DNA of 64,000 nucleotides from Beauveria sp. NWAFU-1. Lineage: Eukaryota; Ascomycota; Sordariomycetes; Hypocreales; Cordycipitaceae. Shown here piece by piece: positions 1 to 13,744 of this stretch. Location of the stretch: the NCBI GenBank assembly GCA_024472245.1, contig JANBXD010000002.1:3658001-3722000 (forward strand), in the 5' to 3' direction. A program made the translations under genes and the position numbers. The notes beneath the pieces were generated by a model. The model saw nothing but the letters and a program-made list of their open reading frames with translations. It ran no database searches and was not told the origin of the DNA. Each line of letters opens with the position of its first letter. Within the stretch, counting starts at the first letter, position 1.

Positions 1-1003
1 CTCTCTTGGTGGTAGACGACCTGGTCTCCTATGCTTTTTTTTTCCCCTTCCACCTTGATTTGATGTGCGCTGTTCTAGCTTCAACAATTACTGCGAGCAT
101 CTCACTATTGGCCCTCCGATAAAGTGCTCGGTTCTAGACCGAGTGGCAGCAAGACTGGCTCGGCGAGTTGGCGGTAATGCAACCTCCCACACACCCCCTC
201 AACAAGTATGAACCAATCTTGTTTCACATCTGTGATGTTGGCGGCAATTGCAAACAGACAGCGGAAAGATGTGCGCACAAGGTTTCGGTAATCGCTATTA
301 TCCCAATACTGTATACTGTTGACTGCATACTGTATCCAAGTAGTGGAGGCAACGAGAGGGCCAGCGGGTTACAATGAAACCGCTTGGCAGCGAGCTCTCT
401 ATTCAGCCGCAGCCCGACTTTTGCTTCTGTATCCTGTAATCGCTGGCCGCTTTCCCTTGGAAAGGGCTCCGATCGGCGTCATTGGCCGCAACGCAGACGC
501 ATCATAGCGTCTCCGATTGGCGAAAACGATTCCGAAACACTAGTAGGTTGCCAACTTGGCACTTGGACTGCCATCAACCCGTCACGCTTTGCCACCATCG
601 TCTAAACTAGACCCTATAGTAACGGTCTTAATAGTTCATGCCGTCAGTTGCCTTTCCGGCCTTTGTCGGTTCTCGACGCCGTTGCCATGGAATATTGTGG
701 GTGCATGTAGAGCACAGCCCTTGCCGCCAGGATGCGCCGTCTTGTCAGCTGTGCTTTTCAGAATTGAAACCATAATCGTGGAGAAGAAAAGAGGGCACTA
801 AAGACTGCCGTGTATTGGTCCGTACAGCCTTACCACGCTCGTAGCTCTGTGCTCGAGCGTCAAGAGCTTTCACCATGCTTTCCACGTCATTACATGTTTC
901 GAGAGTGAAACATGTTAAAGTTGGGCTCAGCTTTATCGCAGTCATCTTGGCCAATGGACAATTCAGCTGCCTTTCTCTGATATCAAGACATCGATCGAAT
1001 GAG

Positions 1004-1045
1004 ACCAACTAGTTCAAAGAAGCCATCATCTTTGAACTAGTTGGT
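1004..1045. repeat. Perfect 17-bp inverted repeat (hairpin)
   Basis: The arm at 1004-1020 (starting ACCAACTAGTT) is exactly complementary to the arm at 1029-1045, with an 8-base loop between them. No open reading frame explains it. It could form a stable stem-loop in DNA or RNA. I do not recognise it as part of a known element. Confidence 0.9.
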
Positions 1046-3087
1046 GCTTTGCACAAGCACTCGTTTCTAGCACGTCACACGATCACTTTACTTGGACATG
1101 CTCAATCTGCCATGGCAGTTTCGCATTGCCTCCACGATAGGTGTCCGAGTGTTTGGATTGGTTAGTTTTAGCGCCTACCTCAAAGTGAGTTGATCAAGGG
1201 CGTCGCCGTATAAGACTCATCACATGGCAAGAGCTTCACTCAAGAATTGCTATACAGAAACCCATTCATGAAACATGGTGGAATATAAACAAGACTTGCA
1301 CTAGGAGTTTGTTTGAAGATGACATCTCTTATGGCCGTTTGCATAATGTGTAAATCGTCCGTGCAAGTGTCAGTAGTGATGCAGTGCCGTCACTGCCGTC
1401 AGGTGATGGAATGCATCATTCACCGAAACTGCAGTGACAGGCCTGGACAATAGCCAAAAGAGGTAATGAAATACACGAGCTGGTTCCTGTAAATGGGGGG
1501 ATTCTCGTTGATCCAAGTTGTCGTTTCAGGTTGACGGCGGCAGTGTCAGCATTCGCTTGTTGGCAGGCACGTCGCAATGACTAGAGGAAAAGACAAAGAG
1601 ACCCAGACGAGACTCGAGAAATGGACACCGAGAACACTACATGGCAGCAGCGCAGTGGAGGGCTCGGCTGCAAGTCATCTGCCAACATTAGACTTTGCAA
1701 CTACTTGACTCGATACAAGACAGAAAGCGAGAGAAGCCAATGCTTCTCAGAGGAACGCAAGACAGCGTCGAGGCTCCAGATGCGTGTATCTGACAGCAAA
1801 ACGACCATGATGATGCCTGATTCAGCGGCAACGCCGGCCAAGTATGGCGTCTTCCCTCGCAGCAACACTGCCGTGGCTCGCTCGCTCGCTGTCAGGGACC
1901 GGACACATTGCCTATTTAGGCTTGCCTTGGGGGGACGGCCACGAGGTTGAAGTGCAGAAAGGTAACAAGAGAATTAAAAATGGAAAATGGTGAAACCATG
2001 TCGATGGATAGTAGCGTCCAAGATGGAGACGGACAGGCAGAGAAGTCTTGTCGGCAGTCTGCAGGAGCTCGGCCAATGTCAAGCCCGTACGGGGGGGTCC
2101 AGCAACGGTCTGTCGGGCGGGGGACCGCAGAACCGCGCTGCCTACCAGTACCTTTCTCAGCTTCTGCAATTAATAATCTTCCATTTCTCCTTCTCCTTCT
2201 TCTTCTTCTTCTGTTTCCCATGTCCGACTTGAGGAGGGCGTGTCCGGTGGTGGGTGGAGAGGGGTGCACAAAGGCCCAATCCATCGGAGCCATTCAGGGC
2301 CCCAGAAATACACGCACACAAAGGCCCGAGCAGCAAAGAGGAAAGAGAAGAACGACGATGTGTGCCCGGCAAAGAGCCCTGATTGTCAAGTTGTGGTGGT
2401 GGTGCAAGGACGCCTGACTCTTGCAACTTGGATGCTTGTAATCTACTTTTTCTGGGTCTGGCATCGTAAACGGAGACCGGGAGCCCCCGCAAGCGCAAGG
2501 CTGCCAAAGAAAGACGGCGCTTTATTTTATTTCTGTTTATCAGGTTGACTGGTAAATATTTACTGGTCCAAACGCCGGAGAAAAAGAAAAAGACGGGAGA
2601 TAAGTCAAGTCCTGTGAGTCGGGGCGGCCCAGGAAAACAAAAACACCACGTTTTGTTCTCTTGTCAAGTTTCACAATCACCCATCAGCAGCCCGCATTCC
2701 CACGTCGTATCTAATCTTCTTGTGTCTTTAAACATGTCTTTTTCCCTTTTCCTGCCTCCACGCTAGCCAAGGGCCTGTATTTGTGACACTGGTTCGTGAT
2801 CAGACATGGCCAATCAGCAACGACGTGCCCCTGCAGCCACCAAGTTTGAGATCGCCTAGTACGAGGTTGGCGAGCGACTTGATTGGTCTGTTTCAGCCTT
2901 GAAAAGGGGGAGAGGTCGCAGGGCCTTCTCTATATTTGGCAATGCCGTTTCTCGAAGCAGGCTCGTAGGTTGCCGGCGATGCGCCCAGCTGACCTGTCAT
3001 GTGTGAGAATAGCGTCTATTGACCGGCATGGGTTTGATTATAAACTTGTTAGTTTTTATCTGTGTTTTGGGCCTCGAGATGGGAAAG

Positions 3088-3126
<39 letters not shown>
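3088..3126 (+). repeat. Poly(A) tract of 39 bases
   Basis: This is an uninterrupted A run, preceded by GGGAAAG. Its length may be uncertain in an assembly. It could be nucleosome-depleting DNA, or the tail scar of an old retroposed copy, but no flanking target-site duplication was recognised. Confidence 0.9.
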
Positions 3127-3128
<2 letters not shown>

Positions 3129-6100
3129 CTTGCTGCCCAAAAAGATGAGCCCGCGCTTCCTCCCCCCTTCTCTCATCGCCTCGTGTTGGAGCGGTCGGCG
3201 CATTGTAAATGTCGACGGCGCGACATGGAGACATGAGCTGAAACAAGATTGAAAATCCTCAGCTATTCTGATGAATGTATAGGTGAAATGTTGCAGAAAC
3301 AAGAGCCATCTAGATTTTCTTCAGTCTGTTCGCCAGAGCAGCCCCCATCTGGTGTCTGTAACCAAAATGCCAAACTAGCGCACCTCGCTTTGGTCGCGCC
3401 AATTTACCACGACAATCGAGCACTGTCTGTGGGTGCGGGTATTTTGGTTTTTCCTTCTCTTCATTGATGTCATCCAACTATCATTATACTCTGCAGTGTC
3501 AATGTGAATGTTGCGACCGCTAGTCACGAAAAACTACGAATGTTAAGTGCAACTCTACGATGCACACTGCGTTTGAGAAGTGCTCGAAGAATGGTCCAGC
3601 ATGGAGCAATCATGGGGTTCTCAAAGGCCGTGCGTAACAACACCGAGATACAGCTTCTGATTGAGTTTCTTTTACTGATACTCAGCATCTTGACCGAGCC
3701 GGGGCATGCTTGTCATGTTGCCCCTGGCTTGATGCAAAACCACTGACCAGCTGTCAAACAGACCAGACGACGTCAATGTATGCTACGCATGACCATCTCT
3801 CTTTCTCTTTATCGCCAGATTCCCCCCCCCCGCGGAAACACTCGAGTCGCCAGGCGGTCCTTGCGCGGCGCGCGAGCGCCGACGGCAGCATCCTCTAATT
3901 CCTCTCTGCCCGCTTTTGAATCACGTCGTGCGCCGCATGCAGCGATCATCCTGATGCCGCACCAGAGCATCCTTCTCGCATGGGCCTCGCTGCTGCTGCA
4001 TGCAAAGAGGGGACTTGAGACTAGGCTGGCAACTGGAAAGCCGAAGAGGCACGCTTGGCATGTCGTGGTGTCTGTCATTGACCGGGGGGATATGCAGGTG
4101 AGCGCTGAGCACGCACTTGACCGTCACTTTTAAGCAGTGGCTTTTTTACTCCCACCATGTTTTTCTTGTGTAATCAGTAGTCGTCGTTGCGACCCAATGC
4201 AGTTCGGGGGAAATCATGATGCTTCTGCGACCAATTCTTGCCTAGTCAACGTAGTGTTAGCCGGGTTTCACAACACTATCAGAACTGGGCGGGCGGTCCA
4301 TTCTTTCGGTTGGACCCGTGACAATTGGGTAGTATCCAGGTCAAACCCTCTGAGGCCCCTGTGAAGCAATGTTTATCAGCAATACAGTTTGCACATGCAA
4401 CATGAGAACTAGCTTGTAAGCCAGACAGCTCTGTGCCGAGTAAATCCTTGAACGACCAAGGCCGACGGAAACTCAGTCCTGATTGATATGTGATAGGGCG
4501 GGATCGGCCCTGTGCTGGCCTACGCATCGGCCACTTGCGACAGGACAGGGTCGGCGAGCATCTTGCCTGGATCCAGCCATTCTTGGAGGCCAATACGCCG
4601 CGATAGCTTCAGCGAATCGAATTGCTCTCCAGAATCTTCACGTCTCTTTCTTTTTTTTTTCTTTTTTTTTTTCATGCCTGTATTAAAATCAGTGTTATCT
4701 TTCGGGCATGGACCGTTGACGACCACTTGGAGAAGCATGGCCACATCGTTGAAAGCATTAGGCAATCGCCGCACCACCTTTCCCTGGTCGATGCCTTGCA
4801 TCAATCGGCGAGGAGGGGGCAAGAGGGTGTGACCAGCATCGCAGCACCCTTTTCTTCTCTCCCGTTTGTGTATATACCGTGTTGTCCGCTGGGCATGAGA
4901 GAGCTGTAACGACTAGCTTGCAGATGAGCTAGACCGTTAGTGTACAAGTAAATCCAGCATTGCAAGGCTTCTTTGCTGGGGGATCATCCTAGCCAGCCAA
5001 TATGCGGTGCCTCCATGACAGACCCCAGTTCACTTGGTGGCCACGACAGCTGCATCGGGGAGGGAACAAGTGGCCAGAACCTTGTCTCGCAGGCCATCAG
5101 TTTAATCGTCTCTTTTTAAAGCATTATTAGCTCGGCATATTGCTCCAAGGTAAAGTCTTAAGCAAGGGTCTTTGTTGACAGGCACCTCCATCACTTTGGA
5201 GGTGGTTGTACATGAGCGGGCAGCACGGCGTATACGGACAACGCCTTGCTGCTTGATGGCTGTGGCGCACCGGCAAAAGACTGACCGCCTATTATCTTGT
5301 ATGGTAGCACTCTGCCTTTTTTTTTTCATTTATCTTTTTTGTAAATTGATGGCAGCGATGGCGCACAGGAAGCTGGGCTGGCGGGGTCGCCGGTCATTTC
5401 GAGCGGGAGGACCAGTGAGCGATGGGCATGTCGGCCTAGCGCTGAATCGTGCGAATAAAAAGGCGAAGACGAGCACAGATGGTCCATGGATGAGAGGACC
5501 AGAGAGCGAGAGAGAGAAAAAGAGGCTAATGACGGATAGAGAAGCCATCAATCAAGTCCAAGGGGCGTGCGTGCGGCGTTTGCGGCGTTGTGTGGGAGGT
5601 GGGAGGTGGGAGCCTGAGGTGGGATGTGGGTTTCCTGGCAACTGGCGACGCTGCTGCAGAGTGCCAGGCGTGTTTCATGTTTGCCGGGTCGTCTCATGCC
5701 CACTCAAAACCCGCCTCGGTCCAGCCACTCACTGCTCGTCTTTTCCATCCACCACCAATCTTCCCCCTCTTTTCTTTTACTCAATCTCATTTTACTTTTC
5801 TGCAGTGTATATCAAAATCCTGGAGCTTTATTTATTTTTGGCATGATTATGTCCGCTTTTTTTCTTTTTTTGGCGGGCTTCTCTTCAACGGTTGGTTGGT
5901 GGAGGGTACCACCAAAGGTTGCAAGGGCATCAACGCTTGGGTGACTGACTTGCATCTCGACGGCTTTTCTGGGCACCTCTGCAGCAGCTGCTGCGCGTCG
6001 CTGATCAGTAATGGTGCCAGAATAGTCGGCTCGTGTTAATAAATCAAGGCTCGGTGTTGCGTTGAATGGTGGAGATGCCCAGCAGTGGCCAAATGCCGAA

Positions 6101-9100
6101 CAGAGTCATGCAGTTGGCCACAACAGCCCGCTGCCATTAAACCTTGGCCAACAAAGACGATACAAGTCGCTCAGTCAGTTATGTGTAGGTATTCGTGCTG
6201 GTCCATGATGAATAGGCTTGTTTTGACCGTGCCGACTTGTTTCCCATTACTCCGCTGAATCTTGTTGGCCCCAAAGGCACGGCCGGATCTCGAGCAGGTC
6301 TGTGCAAATGACAGCCTTGAAACTATGGCATTCTCTGTGCCTGGTAGCACGTCTGAGCAAAAGAAGAGGCTGGAGATGCTAACCACCAGCTGAGCTTCTC
6401 GACGTACCACACTGGAGTCGTCTACTGTAGCCATCGTCTGAACTGGGCCAAGAAAGGCATTGTGCGTGATCGTATCACCTTGCAGGCCAGCCTGATATTT
6501 ACTTGCCAACGCCTGCAGGCGTGCAGCAGGGTCACGCCGTTTGCGCCTTGTTCGCCACGTCATGGCTGGACTTGTTTCCTAGCCTTATCCTAGGGCAGGT
6601 CTCGCTGATATTCCCCCAATGACCAAGTCCCCCAACCGCAACGAGGCTGTCTTGGCCACGACTACAAGCCGACTTTTACCAGTATTACTGTGAGCATTGT
6701 GGCTAAAACTACTCCGTAGCCTCGAGGAGGTCAAAGCACACCATCACCTCTTCCTCTCCTACATTGGTATCAAACTTGGTATGGGGCAGCGTATTGAGTA
6801 CGTGCGTGGTGGCGGAGATGCGAGAAGGCTGGCATGGACAAGGCGTGGTGCCATGGCACACCGCCACCTTTTCTTTCACCCTGTACGGAGTACAGTGGTG
6901 GCGACTATGTATGATTCCTGCTGCTTGGCTTTTGGCCGAGCCGTGGCCTGTTCCGTGCCATCCAGATACACACACTCAACGGGCGTGGGCGAGAGAGGAA
7001 GGAGCTGGCTCCCAAGAGGAAACTGCTATTGGAATACCCAACTGCCGCATTGTGTTGGGGGCCCTGTCGCAGCGGTTTCCGGCCTTTACACAGTGATTGG
7101 TTTCAAAAAGCAGAACTGAGTAATGTCTTGTTCCGCTACGAAGTCTGGGGAAATAAGTAGCGAATACCAAGCAAAAGCTCCGAAAACCAAGCTAAACGAG
7201 CTTCTCCAGAGCTGCCACAACTAGTCTATACGGTATTCGCGTAGCACGCCAGAGCTAGCAGAATCAGAGCCGGAGCTTCAGCTATAGGGAGCCATGATAT
7301 ATGTGCAATGCATAGGCCATGGCCGGATCACGGGCGTCGACTCGGTCATCCAGTGACTTACAGTCGCCACTCCCACACGGCGCTGGTTGCCGGACGGAGG
7401 TGGGCGACTTGGGTGGCACCTACCCTTTGCCAGTAGACAAGGCGCCACCGACGACGACGCCCATGTGCAGGGGTCGGTAACATAACTAGCCTTGGTCTAG
7501 ACGACGGCATCGTCAAGTGCATAAATCCGGCCACGTTGATGCCTTGTGAAGTGGAGGGCAAGGGAGCTGCAAAGACGGCGGCAGATTGTGGGATGCATTG
7601 GCAAAATGGGCCTGATGTTGACACTAGACCATAGTTTGGCTAGGTTCTATGCAGACTCTATGGCTGAAAGTAGAAATGTAATTATCTAAAGTACAGATAG
7701 CAAAATGCAAGGAAAAGAAAAGAAAGGAAAAGAAAAAAAAAGAGAAGAAAAATGTGATTTGTGATTTGTGACGCTTGACCAGGGCAAAACCAAGCTCAGC
7801 CTTTCTGTACGTGTAAACCAAAGGATATGGCTCTGTTGGTGGCATTGAAGCAACTATTTACCCTGCATCGCGGCTTGGCATCATGTTGGAGGCGCGGGGC
7901 GCAGCAAGCAGTGCTACAAAAGCGCAGGTTCTGATTTGGCTGCAGGTATGACGAGACCGCTTGGAGAGCAGTCATGTCTTGTACGACCGCCCAACGAGGA
8001 AGAGTGAACAAGAGCAAAATGACCAAAAGGCGGCGCTTTTTTCGGTCGCCAAACACAGAGAGTAAGGTAGTACCATGTAAGCGGTACCTGATGGGAACGA
8101 TGGGCTTTGCTTGGGTGCCGTCGTCGCACAAGACGCCCATCATGTTCGTTTGCAAGTGGCGCATGCTCGTCATCCAGCGAACCCCGTCGCGTCGTACATG
8201 GTCGATGGTCATACCCCCCGTTTCTACCTTGTACAAGTTTTTGCGGTGTAATAGACGGCACTTTCGCCTCTCGCATTCTTTTTTTCGGGGCATCAACGTC
8301 TCACTTGAACAGACAGGCGCTCGCCAATCATGCCGACCGACGGTGGTGACATCCCTGCGCGCCCGCCAACCCCCCCCCCGGGTTTTGTCTTGTGAGCCTT
8401 GACTCTTGGGACAAAGATGGGCGATTCGTGCGAAAAAGGGCATTGATCAAGTACGTGCATGCATCTACTTCGTATGGTGCATTGGTGGTCGTCCCCCAGG
8501 ACCCCGACCTTGGCCTAAAATGACTGAGCGCATGTCAAGGCTGGACATAGACCAAGTGAGAGATACAAGGGCATCTTTTCTTTCAGTCAGGTTTTCATAA
8601 CAATGCAACATGGTGTTGTTATTCCTCTCCCTTTGACTTGGATTTATTTGATCAAGACCATTGTTGTAAGACAAGACACCCGTGAGAGGAGGCAGAGACG
8701 AAAACACTTGCATCACAGTTGACTGACCGGCTTTATGGAGGTGGTCGAGGCGCGCTGCCACCTGCTTTCTATTCCTGGCTAGCACGACGACGCTCGGGAC
8801 AACTAAACAGATCTTTTTGTCGGGGTAGCAGAGGGGAAACCGAGCTTGGATTCTCTTGCAATCCGGCTACTACAAGAGCAATGTGACATTCAGAAACCAG
8901 ACGAGAGGCCGGTGCGGTCTGCACTGCTGCCGCCTCTCTGTGAAATATGTATCTCGGTGTAATATGCAGACCGAGAAAAGGAAGAGGGACGAGGTTAAAA
9001 TAATCATAGCTTTGGATATATTGGGGGACAGGTACTCTAGATACAAGGTGCCCAGCTTCAGGTCTCGCTGACTTGCATGATCGATCCGGGGGAAACAAGG

Positions 9101-9839
9101 AAAAAAAAAAGAAAGCACAGCATTGCAACGTTTCCTTTTTGATTAGGTATTCCTGCACTTTACTCGATACCCTTGTTTCTTTTCTCCCGCCAACAACAAC
9201 AATCACTACTCAGCTCTGTTGCTGCCAACATTCTTACTTGGCAAAGACGACAAAGGTGCGGTTGTGCCCAGCAGCCCTTCCTCAGCTCGCCATCTACTAA
9301 TTCTTACTACGGATACTGAGTAGGTTTATCCAAGAGTAATAGCCGGGCCCACCAATAAGACAGAAAGAAGAGTCAGTTGCTTTATGCCGGCTGGGCTGAT
9401 GTAGTTGGTTTGAGGAAGAGAAAACCCCCGAGAAAAGAAGTTGTTTGTAAAAATTGGTAAGTGAGCTTTGTGTTCTGTTTTCTATTGTCGTCTGTCCTTC
9501 CTGTCTACCCGTTTGTGGGGAGGGGGGGTTTGCTTGTTGTTGAACGGCCCCAGCGGCCGGCAAGACGATGATGCTCTGGAGAGAGAAAGAGAGCGAGAGC
9601 AGAGACGCATCGTCAGCGGCGCCACGCCTACGAAATTCGCCGAGAAAAAAAAACAACAACAAGAGGCCAAAAAAAAAAGAAGCGCCAAAAATCCTCCCGA
9701 CATCATGCAAGGCACAATGGGCAGCGGCAGAGCTCGGCGGCTCGACTGGTCAGCAGCTGCTGGCACCGCTGGGTGTTGTTGCCCAGGCCGGCGGCTAGCC
9801 ATGGACCACTTGTACTTTGTACAGCGCTGCCCACAATCA

Positions 9840-11633
9840 ATCAGTCAAACCTTTGCTCTTCTTCTTCTTCTTCTCTTTCTTTCTATTCCAATTTTAATTT
9901 TAATTTTTATTCATTTATTTTGGCCGGCTCAATGACCCCCCCCTTTAGTCTGCCCGCCCCCTGGGACCTGGACCGTGGGCCTGGACGCACGCCCCCCCGG
10001 CTTCGCACACGCACTGGCAAAAAAAATGGTTCCAGGCAATCTCCTGCGCTCTGGGGCCTTTTTATTTTGTTTTATTTTATTTTCTATTCTCCTCTTTCCA
10101 CAGCTCCCGCTCTGGACTTTTGTGATGAATCAGTGACTGTGGATGTTGCACCGGAGAAGAGGTCCAGAATAGTTTAGTAGTGATGGCAGCTCTTCAATGC
10201 CCAGTCAGCCGCAAGAACGGGCTACAGCGACAACGCGCAGCACCGTTTGGATACATACTTTGGTACCTGAGTGCAGCCAAGCCTCCACCCGCCACATGCT
10301 CACCTATTCTTTCGCTCTACAGTGCTTGAGTGAGTGCTAGAGTGACACAATAGATTTAGGTGCCTGAGTGAGAGCCGAATGAGTGCTGACTGAGCAAAAA
10401 CTGCCCTCTCTCGGCTGTCCCTGACTTGTGGACCAAAATACCTCGCATCCTACGATTTTACCCAAGCAAACCAGGTACCCGCCCACACCATCTACCCACT
10501 GTGCCACTTTCTCCCACTTCTCTCGCTCTTTCAACTCTCACTGACTAGTTAGCACCGACTGGCTGGCCCGCCCACACCTTGCCCTTCCCGCCCGTCGCCC
10601 GCTTTTTTTTTTTCGCCGGTGTTTCTTCGCTTCTCTTCTCAAATCTCTCTGGCGCCCATGAACCCGGCCCATGGCCCTTGCAAGAGCCCTTGCTTGACTG
10701 GCCCTCTGTCCTCCTCTCGCACTCTACCACGCTACCACGCTACCACACTACCACGCTACCACGCTACCACGCTGCCACTTCTACCACTGCCTATATCTCA
10801 CCTCCCTCCCCCCACCCCCCTCTTGCTCTCCTTCCTCCATCTTGTTTCTTCACGGGCTTCCTTTGTTGCTCTCTCGCGTCTTCTCTTCAATTTTCCCCTC
10901 AGGGCCCGGCTGTCCCCTTTACTTCTTTTCTTCTTATTTATTCTACCCTCTCTGTCGCCTTCGCCTTCGTCGTCCTCGCTGCAGCCCTTTAGCGCTAACA
11001 TCGTCTTCCTCTCTGGCGCGCCCTTTCTAGTTTCGTTCGATACAAGCTAGATTGCCTTTCCCAACGGCCTCCTTATTCAACCGTCGCGCCACAGACACGA
11101 TTCTCCGACCCGGTTGACCGTTTCACTTTCATTCCCAATTCTTTCACCTCGGCTTCATTCACACGCTTCACTCCCGTCGCCCGATTCTGCGTCGATCGAT
11201 TCCGCCTCTGTTCGCGCCGTTACCCCCCTAAGCCGCCGCCCACGGAATCACCATCGCGTCACCTCCCAACAGTTTGCTTGAAGCAGTTGTTGGGCTGTCT
11301 CTTGTGCTGCCTGCTGCATCTTTCTTTGCATCACGACTTTTTTTTTTCGGGCTGGTCTCGAAATTCACCTTCTCCTTTCTGTATTTGCGCTACTTCATCT
11401 CGGCTCCGGAAGCGCCCTCTCCTCACGGCCTAATCCTTGAGCGCTTAACCGCCCACGCCACCACCGACCGGACTGTGTCCGATTTTCCCTCAAAACAACT
11501 CGCTTTTCGACCTTTACGACCAACCGCCAAGACTGCGACGCGATTTTAATCGTGTTTCGCTTCTTTCCCGCCCTTTTCACCCCTTGTTAGGCCCCTGCGC
11601 AACGGCCATAACAAATCAGCTTTCTTGCGCAAC
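9840..11633 (+). promoter_or_regulatory. Pyrimidine-rich promoter/leader zone of ste12
   Basis: From about 9,840 to the ste12 start the + strand is dominated by C/T tracts (repeated CTTCTT, long T runs, CCCC blocks). This is the usual look of fungal core promoters and long 5' untranslated leaders. Several short open frames lie within it. The transcription start cannot be placed by eye. Confidence 0.5.
10724..10771 (+). repeat. Tandem repeat, 8-bp unit CTACCACG x6
   Basis: Six head-to-tail copies are present, with one base changed in the third copy (CTACCACA). More diverged copies follow to about 10,795. The array lies in the probable leader or promoter of ste12. Confidence 0.9.
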
Positions 11634-13744
11634 ATGTACTCACAACATCCCGGAATGGCAGCGCCTCAAAAACCTGAGACCTTCATGCTGAGCACGGAGG
11701 CTCAGCAGGCGCTCCCCCATGATGCACAAGTTGCCCTTCAGCAGGTCGACAACCGTACGTACACTCGCGCACCGCACCGCTCTCCTGACCGCTCACATCC
11801 TTTCTAGTGAAATACTTTCTCATCTCTGCCCCCGTCGACTGGCAACAAGACCAGTATATTCGCCGCTTCTTGCTTCCTACCGGCGAATACGTCTCTTGCG
11901 TTCTCTGGAACACCCTCTTTCACATCTCGGGTACCGATATTGTCCGCTGCCTGTCCTTCCGATTTCAGGCTTTCGGCCGTCCCGTAAAAAACTCCAAGAA
12001 GTTTGAAGAGGGCATCTTCTCCGATCTGCGAAACCTCAAGTCTGGCACCGACGCCTCTCTCGAGGAGCCCAAGAGCCAATTTCTCGACTTCCTCTACAAG
12101 AACAACTGTATTCGCACCCAAAAGAAGCAAAAGGTCTTTTACTGGTACAGCGTTCCTCATGACCGCCTCTTTCTCGATGCTCTGGAGCGCGATCTCAAGA
12201 GAGAAAAGATGGGCCAGGAAGCCACTACGGTCGCCGTCAGCGAGCCTGCTCTCTCCTTCCAGTACGATTCTTCACAGTCGCTCTACGAGCAGTTGACCAA
12301 GACACAGCAAGTCAACTCGTCGTCTTTCAATGCTCAGCACTCGACTTTTACACAGGGTCAGACTGCGTCACCCGTCATCAAGACCATGGATGCTATGCCT
12401 CCTCCCAACATGATGCCCCAGCCCATGGGCCATATGACCGATTCCATGGACCCCATGGGTCACTATGATGCCGTTGCCATGGCCCCCGTTGCTCCTCCAC
12501 AAGTCGCTGCTGTCAAGCGTGAGCCCGACTACAGTCGAGTTCAGTACAATCAAAACGGCATTCCTGTCCATGGCCACCAGCGCCATGCTTCCATGCCCGC
12601 CTACGGTCTCGAGTATTCACCTGCCCCCTCGTTTGTATCTTCGCAGTACGATGACTACGGCAACCGCGGGTTGTCCTTTGAACCCATCACACCTCCTCAG
12701 CAGGCTCTTGGAGTCTCGGCTGAGCCCGCCTACATTGCCAACGAAGAGACTGGCCTCTACTCGGCCATCCCTGACCATCTTTCTGGTATGAACGGCCTGA
12801 ACGGCATGGTTCAGCTTCCACCGTCCACCATGGCCGGCCACCAATTCAACCGCTCCTACGGCAGCAACAATGTTTACTCTGTGATTGAAGGCTCGCCTAC
12901 TTACAAGCAGAGAAGACGCCGCTCCTCTATTCCCTCTGGCATGAATGCCATTGCCGCTCCTCCTCCAACAAATCCCAACGCCCCTCATAGACCTTCTGAC
13001 CTCCGTCGATCTATTTCTGTCTCCGTTGGTCCCGTTGCCGAGGGTGAGGAGTCCGAGGACAACTCCCCTCCCGGTCTTTCTTTCAGCACTGCCATGTCCA
13101 TGAACAAGCACAAGCCTCTGGATGACTTGTCAAGACATGGTACCCCTCTCTCGACTGTCGAGTCCAACTCGGGTCTAAATCCTCTTGCTCTCCAGCATAG
13201 TTTTGGAAGCGATGATATGTCTGGCAGCGGTTCTTTCCAAGAGCATCGTAGAGCGGTCTCTGGGCCTGCTGGAGTCATTCGTCGCGCTCGCTCTGCCACT
13301 GTCATGGAAGTTGGGCCCTATCCCCACAAGTCACACTCATGTCCCATTCCCACCTGCGGTCGCCTCTTCAAGCGTTTAGAACACCTAAAGCGACACGTCC
13401 GTACCCATACACAAGAAAAGCCTTATGTCTGCCCCCAGTGCAATAAGGCCTTTTCTCGCTCAGACAATCTGGCGCAACACAAGCGCACACACAGCCGCGA
13501 AGATGGCGCTGAAGGCTCTCTCAACCTCTCTGCTGAAGAGGAAGAAGAGTATTCGGGTGAGGAGCCCCTGGGGTCTCTCGGAGAGGCTTCTCCTTCATCA
13601 GAAATGGCTTACATTACCGGTTCTCTCCACGGCGAGGTCAGCCAAAACGGCATGGCTCCCCCTTCGTCCATGCCCACCTCGTCGTTCAACAGCCTGCAAA
13701 CGCTAAGTATGCCCATGACACTTAGCCAGCCATCGATGATATAA
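11634..13744 (+). CDS. ste12: Ste12-type transcription factor (STE domain plus two C2H2 fingers)
   Basis: Transcription factor at the end of the Fus3/Kss1-type MAPK route, controlling mating, invasive growth and host infection in filamentous fungi. Exons 11634-11754 and 11808-13744 give 685 residues; the 53-bp GT-AG intron splits a Leu codon. The STE homeodomain-like region runs from about residue 40 to 165 and contains the typical RRFLLPTGEYVSCVLWN and KKQKVFYWYSVPHDRLFLDAL stretches. A long low-complexity middle follows. Two C2H2 fingers lie near the C-terminus: C552/C557/H570/H574 and C582/C585/H598/H602. That arrangement is specific to filamentous-fungal Ste12, since yeast Ste12 lacks the fingers. 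The start follows a good context (CAACATG). The finger region is uninterrupted, so no alternative splicing that removes a finger is evident. Confidence 0.97.

Larger units (their letters stand above)
1..11633. other. Gene-poor region upstream of ste12
   Basis: I see no convincing protein gene here. The open frames (largest about 224 codons) have no recognisable domain, no consistent codon bias and are often open because of homopolymers. The stretch holds many A/T and CT-rich tracts, a perfect hairpin at 1004-1045, a 39-base poly(A) run at 3088-3126, CT microsatellites near 2170-2215, and from about 9,840 a pyrimidine-rich zone that looks like the promoter and 5' leader of ste12. A non-coding RNA or a multi-exon gene with very short exons cannot be excluded. 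Confidence 0.6.

Noticed and set aside
5172..5846. 224-codon frame in the region upstream of ste12
   Set aside because: Crosses T-rich and GA-rich low-complexity sequence, no domain, no plausible introns or start context.
7796..8443. 215-codon minus-strand frame
   Set aside because: Composition looks random, no recognisable motif; kept out for lack of support.
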